DNA of 39,511 nt, taken from NCBI GenBank assembly GCA_026184295.1, contig JAHCJK010000032.1, positions 1 through 39,511 on the forward strand, read 5' to 3'. Positions within the stretch are counted from its first letter, which is position 1. The number at the start of each line of letters is the position of its first letter. The notes under the pieces were generated by a model. That model had not been told where the DNA came from, did no database searches, and was given only the letters and a program-made list of their open reading frames with translations. The DNA is from Planctomycetota bacterium. Lineage in GTDB: Bacteria; Planctomycetota; SZUA-567; H5-PLA8. Both the position numbers and the translations under genes were made by a program. Shown here piece by piece: positions 10,022 through 18,100 of this stretch.

Positions 10022-10648
10022 ATGCGAATCCTTCTAGCGGAAGACGACCCCGTATCTCTTGAGGTGATGCGCACGTATTTGGGCCGCTGGGGCCACGAGC
10101 CGGTGCTCGCGCGCAACGGCGCGCAGGCCATCGCCGAACTCTTGAAGCCGGACGCGCCGCACGTCGCGATTCTGGACTGGATGATGCCCGAAAAGGACGG
10201 CGTCGCCGTCTGCCGCGAACTCCGCGCAGCCCGCCCCACCTACCCCGTCTACGTCATCATGCTCACCGCGCGCAGCACCAAGGAGGACATCCTGCGCGGG
10301 CTCGACGCCGGCGCCGACGAGTACATCGTCAAGCCGTTCGATCCCGAGGAACTGCACGCGCGCGTCCGGGCGGGCGTGCGCATCGTGGAACTCCAGACCT
10401 CGCTCTCCGGCCGCATCCAGGAACTCGAAGAGGCGTTGTCGCGGATCAAGACGCTTCAGGGCCTGCTGCCCATTTGCGCGTGGTGCCACAAGGTTCGCGA
10501 CGACAAAAATTACTGGCAGCGCGTCGAGACCTACATCTCGGGGCACACGGACGCGCGCTTCACCCACAGCATCTGCCCCGACTGCAAGAAGAAGCAGATC
10601 GACGAAGTGAAGAAGCACCGCCCCGAGAAGGAACCGCAGCCCGAGTAA
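10022..10648 (+). CDS. response regulator: receiver domain plus C-terminal four-cysteine module
   Basis: A 208-residue protein. The N-terminal receiver domain has the acidic pair Asp8-Asp9, phosphoacceptor Asp52 (ILDWMMP), the conserved Thr of MLTARS and the Lys of VKPFDP. A short coiled coil (about 120-145) leads to a C-terminal module with LLPICAWCHKVRDD and ICPDCKKK: two CxxC pairs around a Trp-rich centre, a small module commonly attached to receiver and histidine kinase proteins. There is no DNA-binding or cyclase domain, so output is probably by protein contact. No kinase gene is adjacent. The ATG at 10022 puts the first strand (MRILLAEDD) at the usual place. The next gene starts 48 nt downstream. 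Confidence 0.88.
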   Translation: MRILLAEDDPVSLEVMRTYLGRWGHEPVLARNGAQAIAELLKPDAPHVAILDWMMPEKDGVAVCRELRAARPTYPVYVIMLTARSTKEDILRGLDAGADEYIVKPFDPEELHARVRAGVRIVELQTSLSGRIQELEEALSRIKTLQGLLPICAWCHKVRDDKNYWQRVETYISGHTDARFTHSICPDCKKKQIDEVKKHRPEKEPQPE

Positions 10649-10696
10649 CCCGCGCGGGCCTTGGCGAAGCCGCTGCGTGCGGGTATCGTTCCCTTC

Positions 10697-12088
10697 ATGA
10701 AAATACACTTTCACGGCGCCGTGCGCACCGTCACCGGCTCGCTCCACATCGTCGAGACCGCGCGGGGCGAGATCGTACTGCTCGACTGCGGCCTCTTTCA
10801 GGGGCGCCGCGAGGAAGCGCGCACGCGCAACCGCACGCTGCCCATCGACGCCAAGCGCGTCAAGGCGGTGGTGCTGAGCCACGCGCACATCGACCACATC
10901 GGCAACCTGCCGACCTGGGCCGCGGCGGGGCTGAACTGCCCGGTCTTCGCCACGGGCGCGACCGCCGACCTGTGCGCGATCATGCTGCGCGATTCGGCCA
11001 ACATTCAGGTGATCGACGCGCAGCACGTCAACCGGCGCCTGCGCAACGGCGAGAAGCCCGTCGAGCCGCTCTACCTGCCCGAACACGCGGAAGCGGCCAT
11101 CGCGCTGCTGCGCTCATGCAAATACCGCGAATGGTTCGACGTCGTGCCGGGGCTGAAGGCGATCTACCACGACGCCGGGCACATCCTCGGTTCCGCCAGC
11201 ATCACGCTCGAAGAGCACGCCCACGGCTCGAAAAAGCGCCTCGCGTTCACCGGCGACGTCGGTCGGCCGCACACGCCGATCCTGCGCGACCCCGAACCCT
11301 TCGGTTCCGGCGCGGACGTGCTGCTTTCCGAATGCACGTACGGCGACCGCGAGCACCCGCCGGTCGAGGCGATGGGCGAGGAACTCCGCAAGGTCCTCTA
11401 CCGGACCATCGCGCGCGGCGGCAAGGTGATCGTGCCCGCCTTCGCGCTCGGCCGCACCCAGGCGGTGCTCTACGAACTCAATCTGCTCGAGGAACGCCAG
11501 AAGCTGCCGCCCGTGCCCGTCTACGTGGACAGCCCGCTCGCGTGCAAGGCCACCGAGATCTTCCAGCGGCACCCGGAATGCTACGACGCGGACGCGCGCG
11601 AGGTCCTGAAGCAGGAAGGCGCGCTCTTCGCCATCGACGGGTACGCCTGCATCACGGCCGCGGAAGATTCGAAGAAGCTGAACGACAAGAAGGAGCCGTG
11701 CGTCGTGATCGCGGCCTCCGGCATGTGCGAGGCCGGGCGCATCCTCCACCACCTCAACCACGGCATCGGCAACCCGCGCAACACGATCATGATCGTCGGC
11801 TTCCAGGCCGAACACACGCTCGGGCGCAAGCTCGTCGAACGGTGGCGGACGGTGCGCATCTTCGGGCAGGAGCACGCGGTCAAAGCCGAGATCGTCGTGA
11901 TGAACGGATTCTCCGGCCACGCCGGCCGCACGGAACTCGCCGATTTCCTCGAACGCTGCCGCCCCGCCGGGCCGCTCTTTCTCGTCCACGGCGACGAACC
12001 GCGCGCGGCGGCCTTCACGGAATTCCTCAAGCCGCGCGGCTACCCCGACGTGCGGATTCCGAACGTGGGCGATACGTACAAGGTGTGA
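10697..12088 (+). CDS. metallo-beta-lactamase/beta-CASP RNase-type exonuclease
   Basis: A 463-residue MBL-fold nuclease of the CPSF73/YSH1 type. The metal site HAHIDH is at 62-67, preceded by LLDCGLFQG (28-36); further ligands are in YHDAGHILGS and AFTGDVGR. The beta-CASP domain contains FALGRTQAVLYEL and ASGMCEAGRI, and the RMMBL-type end has GFSGHAGRTEL and a final His in LVHGDEP. Such enzymes act as RNA endo/5'-exonucleases in the cytoplasm. The start ATG at 10697 matches the family's usual N-terminus (MKIHFHGAVRTVTGS). No clear Shine-Dalgarno is seen, but TATCGT lies 7 nt before the start. The gene ends 2 nt before the creatininase gene, so the two are cotranscribed. Confidence 0.92.
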   Translation: MKIHFHGAVRTVTGSLHIVETARGEIVLLDCGLFQGRREEARTRNRTLPIDAKRVKAVVLSHAHIDHIGNLPTWAAAGLNCPVFATGATADLCAIMLRDSANIQVIDAQHVNRRLRNGEKPVEPLYLPEHAEAAIALLRSCKYREWFDVVPGLKAIYHDAGHILGSASITLEEHAHGSKKRLAFTGDVGRPHTPILRDPEPFGSGADVLLSECTYGDREHPPVEAMGEELRKVLYRTIARGGKVIVPAFALGRTQAVLYELNLLEERQKLPPVPVYVDSPLACKATEIFQRHPECYDADAREVLKQEGALFAIDGYACITAAEDSKKLNDKKEPCVVIAASGMCEAGRILHHLNHGIGNPRNTIMIVGFQAEHTLGRKLVERWRTVRIFGQEHAVKAEIVVMNGFSGHAGRTELADFLERCRPAGPLFLVHGDEPRAAAFTEFLKPRGYPDVRIPNVGDTYKV

Positions 12089-12090
12089 AC

Positions 12091-12825
12091 ATGAGCGAGA
12101 CCAAGGTCCGCTACGCCGACCTGCTGCCGCACGAATTCCGCGCGCGCCTGAAGGCCCGCCCCGTGGCCTACCTGCCGCTCGGCACGCTGGAATGGCACGG
12201 CGAGCACCTGCCGCTGGGCACCGACGCGATCATCAGCGAAGCGCTCTTCGTCCGCTGCGCGCGCGAACTCGGCGGCATCGTCCTCCCGCCGGTCCACCTC
12301 GGGCCCGACCGGATCAAACCTGCCGGCCCCGGCCAGACGCTGATCGGCATGGACTACCACGAATCGGTGGAACCCGCGCGCCCGCTCGACGGGAGTTGCT
12401 ACTGGGTCTCCCAGGGATTCTTCGCGGCGCTGGTAGATGCGATCCTGGAACAGCTCCGCCGCGCGGGCTTCAAGGCCGTCGTCGCCGACGGGCACGGCCC
12501 GTCGCGCGGCTCGTGGGTTTCGCACCTGAAGGAACGCGAGGAACGCTTCGGGCTCACGCTGATCGGCGTGACCGGCGAGATGGCCCAAGGCTGGACGAGC
12601 ATGATGGATCACGCCGCGCGCAACGAGACTTCGCTCGTGATGGCCGTGCGCCCGGAACTTCCCGACCTCTCGCAATTGAGCCCCGACCGCGCCGTCGCGC
12701 CCGTCGGCGTCGGCTGGGGCGGGCCGAAGGGCGATCCGCGCGACGCCAGCGCCGCCTACGGCGAAGCATGCCTCGCCGCGGCCGTGAAGCTGGTGCAGCG
12801 CGAATTGGACGCGAAGGGCGTGTAG
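12091..12825 (+). CDS. creatininase/creatinine amidohydrolase family protein
   Basis: A 244-residue metal hydrolase of the creatininase family. The ligand set is visible: Glu34 and His36 (GTLEWHGEH), Asp45 (LPLGTD), and a later His in VADGHGPSRG. Family members hydrolyse cyclic or linear amides (creatinine, formamide intermediates, mycofactocin precursor); which applies here is unknown. Length is typical. The start is 2 nt after the stop of the beta-CASP nuclease gene, implying translational coupling, and the gene is closed by a terminator at 12841. Confidence 0.88.
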   Translation: MSETKVRYADLLPHEFRARLKARPVAYLPLGTLEWHGEHLPLGTDAIISEALFVRCARELGGIVLPPVHLGPDRIKPAGPGQTLIGMDYHESVEPARPLDGSCYWVSQGFFAALVDAILEQLRRAGFKAVVADGHGPSRGSWVSHLKEREERFGLTLIGVTGEMAQGWTSMMDHAARNETSLVMAVRPELPDLSQLSPDRAVAPVGVGWGGPKGDPRDASAAYGEACLAAAVKLVQRELDAKGV

Positions 12826-12840
12826 CCGGAAAAACATTTC

Positions 12841-12868
12841 AGCCCGGACGCCTCTCGTCCGGGCTTTT
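12841..12868. terminator. bidirectional rho-independent terminator
   Basis: AGCCCGGACG (12841-12850), a 5-nt loop and CGTCCGGGCT (12856-12865) form a perfect 10-bp stem followed by TTTT. It lies between the converging creatininase and PhyH genes and can serve both. Confidence 0.85.
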
Positions 12869-12882
12869 CACCGGATTCCAGC

Positions 12883-13653
12883 TTACACCGCCACCGGTTC
12901 CCCGCAGATGTACGGGAAGACCCGCTTGTGCTCGGGCTTCAGGTCCACGGTCTCGCCGTCCATGTAGCAGACGCTGTAGGCGCGGCGCGCGATCGTGGTG
13001 CCGTTGCGGCCCGAGCGGTGGAAGAGCGAGTTGTGCATCAGGAAGCTCTCGCCGGCCTCCAGTTCGACGAAGACGCTCTTCTCGTCCACCTTCAGTTCCT
13101 TCAGTTTCTCGTCGCTCACCACGTGGCCGCGCGTGGACATGAGCCCGAGCTTGTGCGTGCCGGGCACGACTTCCACGCAGCCGTTGGCCTTGGTCGCCGG
13201 GTCGAGCGCCGTCCAGATGGTCACGAACGGATCTTTGCTCAGCCCCCACTGCGCGCCCGCGTCCTGGTGGTAGGGCAGATGCGTGCCGGCGCCGGCGGGC
13301 TTGTTCATGAACATCGTCCGGAAGCACTTCACCGACGGCCCGATGAGCTGGCGGCAGGCCTCCACGAAGAACGGATCTTTCGTGTATTCCCAAAAGAGCG
13401 GGTCCTGGTCGAGCTTCTCGATCTTGCGGTACTTCAGCGTCGCTTCCTTCCAGACCGGGTTGCTGAAATCGACGTCCTCGTAATTGCCGGTCTTGCTGTC
13501 GAGCTGGAAGGTGATCGCGGGGTTGCGTACTTTTCCCATCATCAGGTCGTCGATGCGCTGCGCGAGCGCCGCCGCCTGGCCGGGCGCGCCGACGCGCCCC
13601 AGCTTCACAAAGCCGCGTTCCTTGAACTCGTCCAGTTGCGCGTTCGTCAGCAT
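12883..13653 (-). CDS. phytanoyl-CoA dioxygenase (PhyH) family protein
   Basis: A 256-residue Fe(II)/2-oxoglutarate-dependent oxygenase. The iron-binding triad is visible as His129 and Asp131 (YHQDAG) and a distal His in HNSLFHRSGRN (His212 most likely), followed by Arg residues for 2-oxoglutarate (RRAY, 223-226). The N-terminus FKERGFVKLG is typical of PhyH. The family hydroxylates many small molecules; no substrate can be deduced. The start is supported by AAAGGA about 7 nt upstream of the ATG. It stands alone, converging on the creatininase gene. A second PhyH protein is encoded at 33843, only moderately similar. Confidence 0.9.
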   Translation of the reverse strand: MLTNAQLDEFKERGFVKLGRVGAPGQAAALAQRIDDLMMGKVRNPAITFQLDSKTGNYEDVDFSNPVWKEATLKYRKIEKLDQDPLFWEYTKDPFFVEACRQLIGPSVKCFRTMFMNKPAGAGTHLPYHQDAGAQWGLSKDPFVTIWTALDPATKANGCVEVVPGTHKLGLMSTRGHVVSDEKLKELKVDEKSVFVELEAGESFLMHNSLFHRSGRNGTTIARRAYSVCYMDGETVDLKPEHKRVFPYICGEPVAV

Positions 13654-13789
13654 CGCCGTTTCCTTTCGTTGGGTTTCGCGAATACGCCCACCACGCGCTC
13701 AAGATACCCCGCGCAGGCCGGGGCGCGCTATCGCGGGACGCTCGACTTTATGCGGAAAACGAACATTCGGCGGGGGCCATCGGGCGGAC

Positions 13790-14653
13790 TCAGGCGTCCT
13801 TCTCGTGCCAGGCGGCCCCCGAAGCGCGGCGGTAATCGCCCGGGGTGGTTCCTTCCAAGTCCTTGAAGGTCTTCGAGAAGTGGCTGAAGGAGGTATACCC
13901 GACCTCGAAGGCGATTTGGGTGATCGAGGACGTCGAGTTCAGGAGCAGGTCCTTGGCGGCCTCCATCCGAAGCTGCGTTATCCGCTCATGCAAGGTCCGG
14001 CCCGTCACGGTGCGGTAAAGCCGCGCGAGATGCCCGGGGCTCAGGTTCAACTGCGCGGCGACGTCCTCGCGCGTCAGTTCCTCGTGGAAGTGCTGCCGCA
14101 GGATCAGTTCGACGCGTTCGATCACCGCGCGGTTGTGCGTGCGATGCAGCGGCGCGGGGGCCTGCGCGGCGGGCGCGCGCCCTTCCTGCGCGAGCACGCG
14201 GCGCTTGTACGCGACCAGCACGCGCACGAGCAGCGCCTGGACCAGCAGCGCGTCGTCGGGTCGCGGGTGCCGCGCGGCTTCCACCAGCAGCGCCAGGTCG
14301 GGTTCGAGGTCCGGGGTCACGTCCATCCGGCGGTCGTAGACGGCGCGGAAGTCCAGACCGGCGCGCGGATCGAAGACGGCCGCGAAGTACGCGGGCGCGC
14401 GCCGCCCGGCCTTCAATTCGCGGTCGGAACCCGGCGAAAAAAGCACCGACTGCCCGGCGGCGAGCGTGATCTTTTCCGCGCCCGCGCGCACGACGGCCTC
14501 GCCCCGGACGACGTGATACCACTGGTGGTAGCGGTGGATGTGGCCGGGCGTGTGGTACTCGCGCCCGCGTTCGCAGTACTTGTACCAATCGAGCCGAAGG
14601 AGCGCCGCCGCCGAGGCGTCGGGCTTCACCTCGTCCGATGGGAGTTCGTTCAC
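13790..14653 (-). CDS. AraC-family transcriptional regulator with N-terminal cupin domain
   Basis: A 287-residue regulator. Residues about 25-130 form a cupin-type sensor domain (HTPGHIHRYHQWYHVVRGEA, then FSPGSDRE). The C-terminal 100 residues carry the double helix-turn-helix: LTREDVAAQLNLSPGHLARLY and ITQIAFEVGYTSFSHFSKTFK, then the AraC signature GTTPGDYR. Translation starts at GTG (14653-14651), which overlaps the TGA of the heparinase-like gene upstream (GTGA), so it is translationally coupled as the last gene of that operon. It probably senses a sugar derived from the pathway and controls the operon. Confidence 0.9.
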   Translation of the reverse strand: MNELPSDEVKPDASAAALLRLDWYKYCERGREYHTPGHIHRYHQWYHVVRGEAVVRAGAEKITLAAGQSVLFSPGSDRELKAGRRAPAYFAAVFDPRAGLDFRAVYDRRMDVTPDLEPDLALLVEAARHPRPDDALLVQALLVRVLVAYKRRVLAQEGRAPAAQAPAPLHRTHNRAVIERVELILRQHFHEELTREDVAAQLNLSPGHLARLYRTVTGRTLHERITQLRMEAAKDLLLNSTSSITQIAFEVGYTSFSHFSKTFKDLEGTTPGDYRRASGAAWHEKDA

Positions 14654-16635
14654 GGTTCCGGTACGCTCCGCGCCAGATCGCGCCGGCGCCCTCCGCGTTC
14701 CAGGCTCGCGCCCAGTTCGTGCTTGAGGAAGCGCAGCGTCGCGTCCCCTATGGTAACCGAAACCGAGTTTTCGTCTTCCGCCAACGCCGCCTGCGGAACC
14801 GATGCCACCGCGGCGTCCGTGGCCGTCAGCACGTGCAGGAAGTAGTCCGCCTTCGCCGGCTTCGCGGGCGAAATCTCCATGCGCGCGGCGGGCGCGGGGA
14901 AGATGGTCCCCTGCGGCGGGAAGATGCGCCCGCCGTAGGAATATTGCTCCGCGCCGGCCAGCACCGCGACCCGCGGATCGCGCGGCAGGACGGTCTCGAT
15001 GAAGAGCTTCCCCTTCCCGTTCGTGACGGTCCAGTGCGCGCCGCCGCCTTCGGGCGCCTGCATCGGCTGGAAGAGCACCGTCTTCTTGAACGCGGGATTG
15101 GTGCTCACGACGCGGTCGAAGATCACGAACGTGCCCGGGCGCAGCAGCACGATCTGGCGCGTCACGCACGAGACCTTCTGCGAGGCGTAGGCTTTGGTGC
15201 TGTCGCCCGCGGCATACGCAACGTCGCCGCCGTCCTCGAACGCGGCCAGCGCCCCCATGTCGAACTCTTCGCGGTTCTTCTCCCATACTTCGACGTCCAT
15301 CGCCGCGCCGTTGTGGTGGACCTTGAAGCCGGGAAAGCGCTGCCCGCCGTCGTTCGCGATATCCTTATAGAGGCGGATGTTCGGCCAAGTCTCCGACGGA
15401 TCGTGGATCAGCACGGCGTTGTGCGCGATGGTGCGGACGTAGTAATTGCATTCGTGCGGATCGGCCCAGCCGGCGTAGTGGCCGCCGTCGCCCAGCAGTT
15501 CGGTGTGCTTGAAGACGGTAAAGTGGCCGTTGTCGAGGTGCTGGTGCGCGGTGAAGCGCGGCCCGCAGTGGAAGAAGAGATGCGCGGCATCCTCCTGCCA
15601 CGAATCGCGCATGTACGCGTAGCCGGCCGCGGGACTGACGTGCGCGCGCTTGAAGCCGTCCAGGTCGCCCGCCTTCACCGCCGGGTCGTGCCAGAGAAAA
15701 TCGCGGTAGGCGAACTGCGGGAAGCCGACCCGGGGCGTCTGCAGGTTGAACGCGTGGACCGCCTGGTGCGCGGGGTCGCCGCGGTGGTAGTTCACCAGAA
15801 TGCGCCGCGCGGTCAGCGCCTTGTCGCGCTCGGGGTGGCACTCGCGCCCGCCGCCGTCGCCCATGGGCACCGGCCGGCGCGTGCCGCGTTCCACGATGGT
15901 CGGATACATCTCGAACATGCTCGCGACGGCGCGCTGGCTGAAAAATTTCGGCGCGAGCGCGTAGTAGTCGAGCCCCGCGCAGGCGCGCGCGCATTCGCAG
16001 AAGAAGAGCCATTCGAAGAGCCAGTAGTGGATGTAGTACCCTTCGCCGAAGCCGCCGCCCGCGCCGCTGAACTCCAGGGCCGGCGCCGCGCGCCGCCGGT
16101 ATTCCTCGTCGATGACCGCGAACATCGCCTCGGCCGCGGGATTTTCGTGCCAGGTGGCCAGGCAGGCCAGGCCGAAGCCCCACATTTTGTAGCCGTACCA
16201 GCCGTTGTGGAACGGGCTCGGCTCCTCGCCCATGTTCTTCTCGCGCGTCTCGGTCACGTACGCAAAGTAGCGTTCGCGCTCGGCCGGCGTCCACGCGGCG
16301 TGGCAGAAATCGTAGATCAGCGCGCAGAAGGCGACGTCGCTGCCGAAGGGCACGTGGCCGGTGCGCACGGGACGGTTGATGAAGCGTTCGAAGACCAGGT
16401 CCACGGCTTCGCGCGCGAGCTTCGCGTCGCCGTCGATGGCCGCGACGAGCGCCATCGACGGAATCTTGCCGAACAGGACGTGGTTGTCGGGCTCGGTCCC
16501 GAAGCCGGTCATGCGCGCCGCCTCGCGGGTGCGCGCGTACGCTTCGGGGCGCTCCTTCGCCAGCCGCTTCAAGTCCTCCAACGGTCCCAACAGGCGCGGG
16601 TGATCCCTGGAGATGTCCGGCGGCGCGGCGGTCAT
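14650..16635 (-). CDS. heparinase II/III-like polysaccharide lyase-type protein
   Basis: A 661-residue protein with an alpha-toroid N-terminal half (Trp/Tyr-rich repeats, HNGWYGYKMWGFG, EGYYIHYWLFEW) and a beta-sheet C-terminal half, as in heparinase II/III and alginate lyase families. The junction has the expected catalytic-type segment (GYAYMRDSW, then FTAHQHLDNGHFTVF, and later HNAVLIHDPSE). These enzymes cleave uronic-acid-containing polysaccharides by beta-elimination; the exact substrate is not deducible. No signal peptide is visible, so it would act in the cytoplasm, or the export signal is atypical. It lies 6 nt downstream of the Gfo/Idh/MocA gene and overlaps the AraC gene by 4 nt. 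Confidence 0.82.
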   Translation of the reverse strand: MTAAPPDISRDHPRLLGPLEDLKRLAKERPEAYARTREAARMTGFGTEPDNHVLFGKIPSMALVAAIDGDAKLAREAVDLVFERFINRPVRTGHVPFGSDVAFCALIYDFCHAAWTPAERERYFAYVTETREKNMGEEPSPFHNGWYGYKMWGFGLACLATWHENPAAEAMFAVIDEEYRRRAAPALEFSGAGGGFGEGYYIHYWLFEWLFFCECARACAGLDYYALAPKFFSQRAVASMFEMYPTIVERGTRRPVPMGDGGGRECHPERDKALTARRILVNYHRGDPAHQAVHAFNLQTPRVGFPQFAYRDFLWHDPAVKAGDLDGFKRAHVSPAAGYAYMRDSWQEDAAHLFFHCGPRFTAHQHLDNGHFTVFKHTELLGDGGHYAGWADPHECNYYVRTIAHNAVLIHDPSETWPNIRLYKDIANDGGQRFPGFKVHHNGAAMDVEVWEKNREEFDMGALAAFEDGGDVAYAAGDSTKAYASQKVSCVTRQIVLLRPGTFVIFDRVVSTNPAFKKTVLFQPMQAPEGGGAHWTVTNGKGKLFIETVLPRDPRVAVLAGAEQYSYGGRIFPPQGTIFPAPAARMEISPAKPAKADYFLHVLTATDAAVASVPQAALAEDENSVSVTIGDATLRFLKHELGASLERGGRRRDLARSVPEP

Positions 16636-16641
16636 GGCGTC

Positions 16642-17721
16642 CTAGCCTCCCTGTTCCCGGCGGGTTTTCTCGAGGAGTTCCTGCACCTTCACCGGCTGCC
16701 CGGTGTGGCTGCTCTGCACGGCGGCGAAGACCAGGGCCACCGACTGCAGGTTGTCCTCGACGTTGGTCTCCATGGGCTCGCCGCCCTGGAGCCACTTCAC
16801 GAACTTTTCGATCAGCCACGCGTTGGCCCACTTGTGCTGGCCGCGCAACTGGAGCACTTCGCCTTCGGACTCGCGATGACTGCGCCAGGTGCTGCCGGAG
16901 TCGTACTGGAAGCGCCGCAGCTCGCGGCGGTCGAGCACCAGCGTGGCGAGTTCGGACTCGGTCCGGAAATACTCCTGCGTCCAGCCGTTCAGGCCCACGG
17001 CGTTGGTCTTGGCGCCTTCGTAAAACGCGCGCGTGCCGTTCTCGAAACGCATCGTCACCAGCGCCTGGCTGTCGCCGGCGTATTCGCCCCAGCGCGGATT
17101 CCAGGCTTCGGCGTAGATCGTGTCGCACTTCGCGCCCGCGAAATCGGCGATGATGTCGAGGTGGTGGACGGCGCCTTCGACGAGCAGCGTGTCCTTGATC
17201 TCGTGGCGGAATTTTCCCCAACTCCCGAACTTGCGGCAGTCGCAGGTGAAGCGGCAGAGGATGTAATCGAGCGCGCCGTAGCGCCCGGAGCGCAGGTGGT
17301 CGCGCAGCGTCGTCTTGTCCTGGTCGAAGCGGTGGCTCATGGTGACGCCCATTTTCTTCCCGGACTTCTTCACCTTGGCCGCGATGCGCACGCTGCCTTC
17401 CAGCGTGTCGGCGATGGGTTTCTCCGAAAGAATGTGCAGGCCGTGCGCGAGCGCCTCGTCCACGATGCTTTCGTGGAAGGCCGGCGGGACGACGATGGTG
17501 CAGAAGTCGGCCTTCTGTTCGTCCATGGCGCGGCGCACGTCGGTGTAGCAGCGTTCCGGCGGCAGGCCGAGGAACTGCTGCGCGTTCTTGAGCGCGTCCG
17601 TGCTCATGTCCACCGCCGCGACGACCTCGATCAGTCCGTCTTTCACATTCACGGGCAGAAAACGCTCGCACCACGAGCGTCCGAACCCACCGCAGCCGAC
17701 CTGGATCATCTTCATCGTCAT
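16642..17721 (-). CDS. Gfo/Idh/MocA family oxidoreductase
   Basis: A 359-residue NAD(P)-dependent sugar or cyclitol dehydrogenase. The Rossmann loop VGCGGFG (8-14) and the signature EKP (100-102) are present, and VEGAVHHLDIIADFAG supplies the usual catalytic His/Asp region. AGGGAG lies 6 nt before the ATG at 17721, fixing the start. It is first in an operon with the heparinase-like protein and an AraC regulator, so it probably oxidises or reduces a sugar released from a polysaccharide. The upstream gap contains the GTGGTTC and TTTCTTGG tandem arrays. Confidence 0.9.
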   Translation of the reverse strand: MTMKMIQVGCGGFGRSWCERFLPVNVKDGLIEVVAAVDMSTDALKNAQQFLGLPPERCYTDVRRAMDEQKADFCTIVVPPAFHESIVDEALAHGLHILSEKPIADTLEGSVRIAAKVKKSGKKMGVTMSHRFDQDKTTLRDHLRSGRYGALDYILCRFTCDCRKFGSWGKFRHEIKDTLLVEGAVHHLDIIADFAGAKCDTIYAEAWNPRWGEYAGDSQALVTMRFENGTRAFYEGAKTNAVGLNGWTQEYFRTESELATLVLDRRELRRFQYDSGSTWRSHRESEGEVLQLRGQHKWANAWLIEKFVKWLQGGEPMETNVEDNLQSVALVFAAVQSSHTGQPVKVQELLEKTRREQGG

Positions 17722-17891
17722 AACTGGCTCCCTTGAATTGGCCCGCGCGGATCATACTCCGCGCCGCCCATCTGTCAGGAGCCGATGCGTCCCGGTCTGC
17801 TGGTTAGAGCGTGCCCGGCCCGCGATCCTTCGCAGGAAATGGAGGCGCATAAAGGGCCTGAAGAGCGGGCTTTAGCCGGAGTTCGCGGTTT

Positions 17892-17961
17892 GTGGTACGT
17901 GGTTCGTGGTTCGTGGTTCGTGGTTCGTGGTTCGTGGTTCGTGGTTCGTGGTTCGTGGTTC
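17892..17961 (+). repeat. 7-bp tandem array, GTGGTTC x9 plus one variant
   Basis: One variant unit GTGGTAC (17892-17898) is followed by nine perfect GTGGTTC units (17899-17961). A 7-bp period keeps shifting the reading frame, so it is open in several frames by chance. It lies between a gene start and a gene end, next to a second array with an 8-bp period. Perfect copies suggest recent expansion by slippage. Confidence 0.95.
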
Positions 17962-17973
17962 GTAGAGTAGTTG

Positions 17974-18051
17974 TTTCTTGGTTTCTTGGTTTCTTGGTTT
18001 CTTGGTTTCTTGGTTTCTTGGTTCTTGGTTTCTTGTTTTCTTGTTTTCTTG
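17974..18051 (+). repeat. 8-bp tandem array, TTTCTTGG x6 plus degenerate units
   Basis: Six perfect TTTCTTGG units (17974-18021), then TTCTTGG, TTTCTTG and two TTTTCTTG units to 18051. It runs directly into a CGGAG-type arm. The corresponding place in two other gaps is held by CTTGGCGT (27491-27517) and CTTTGCG/CTTAGCG (23838-23866) units, suggesting a shared composite element. Confidence 0.95.
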
Positions 18052-18052
18052 C

Positions 18053-18095
18053 CGTTCCGTTCTCCGCGCCCTCCGCGCCTCCGCGGTGAAAAAAA
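18053..18095 (-). repeat. CGGAG-type intergenic repeat, copy 2
   Basis: Read on the minus strand: TTTTTTCACCGCGGAGGCGC followed by GGAGGGCGCGGAGAACGG. It ends 5 nt from the cupin stop codon at 18101, in the position expected for a 3' untranslated element. Confidence 0.75.
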
Positions 18096-18100
18096 GTGCC

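Larger units (their letters stand above)
17722..18100. other. 379-bp gap made mostly of tandem repeats
   Basis: The gap between the Gfo/Idh/MocA start and the cupin stop holds no gene. It contains two adjacent tandem arrays and a CGGAG-type arm, listed separately. Open frames through it are repeat translations (SWFVVRG or NHEPRTT units) and are not genes. Confidence 0.75.

Noticed and set aside
14638..17736. 1032-codon plus-strand frame opposite the heparinase-like and Gfo/Idh/MocA genes
   Set aside because: Antisense shadow; no recognisable protein features and it covers three well-supported genes.
17892..18051. Tandem arrays that could be taken for a CRISPR array or repeat protein gene
   Set aside because: Units of 7 and 8 bp without spacers; protein frames are just repeat translations with no ribosome binding site.
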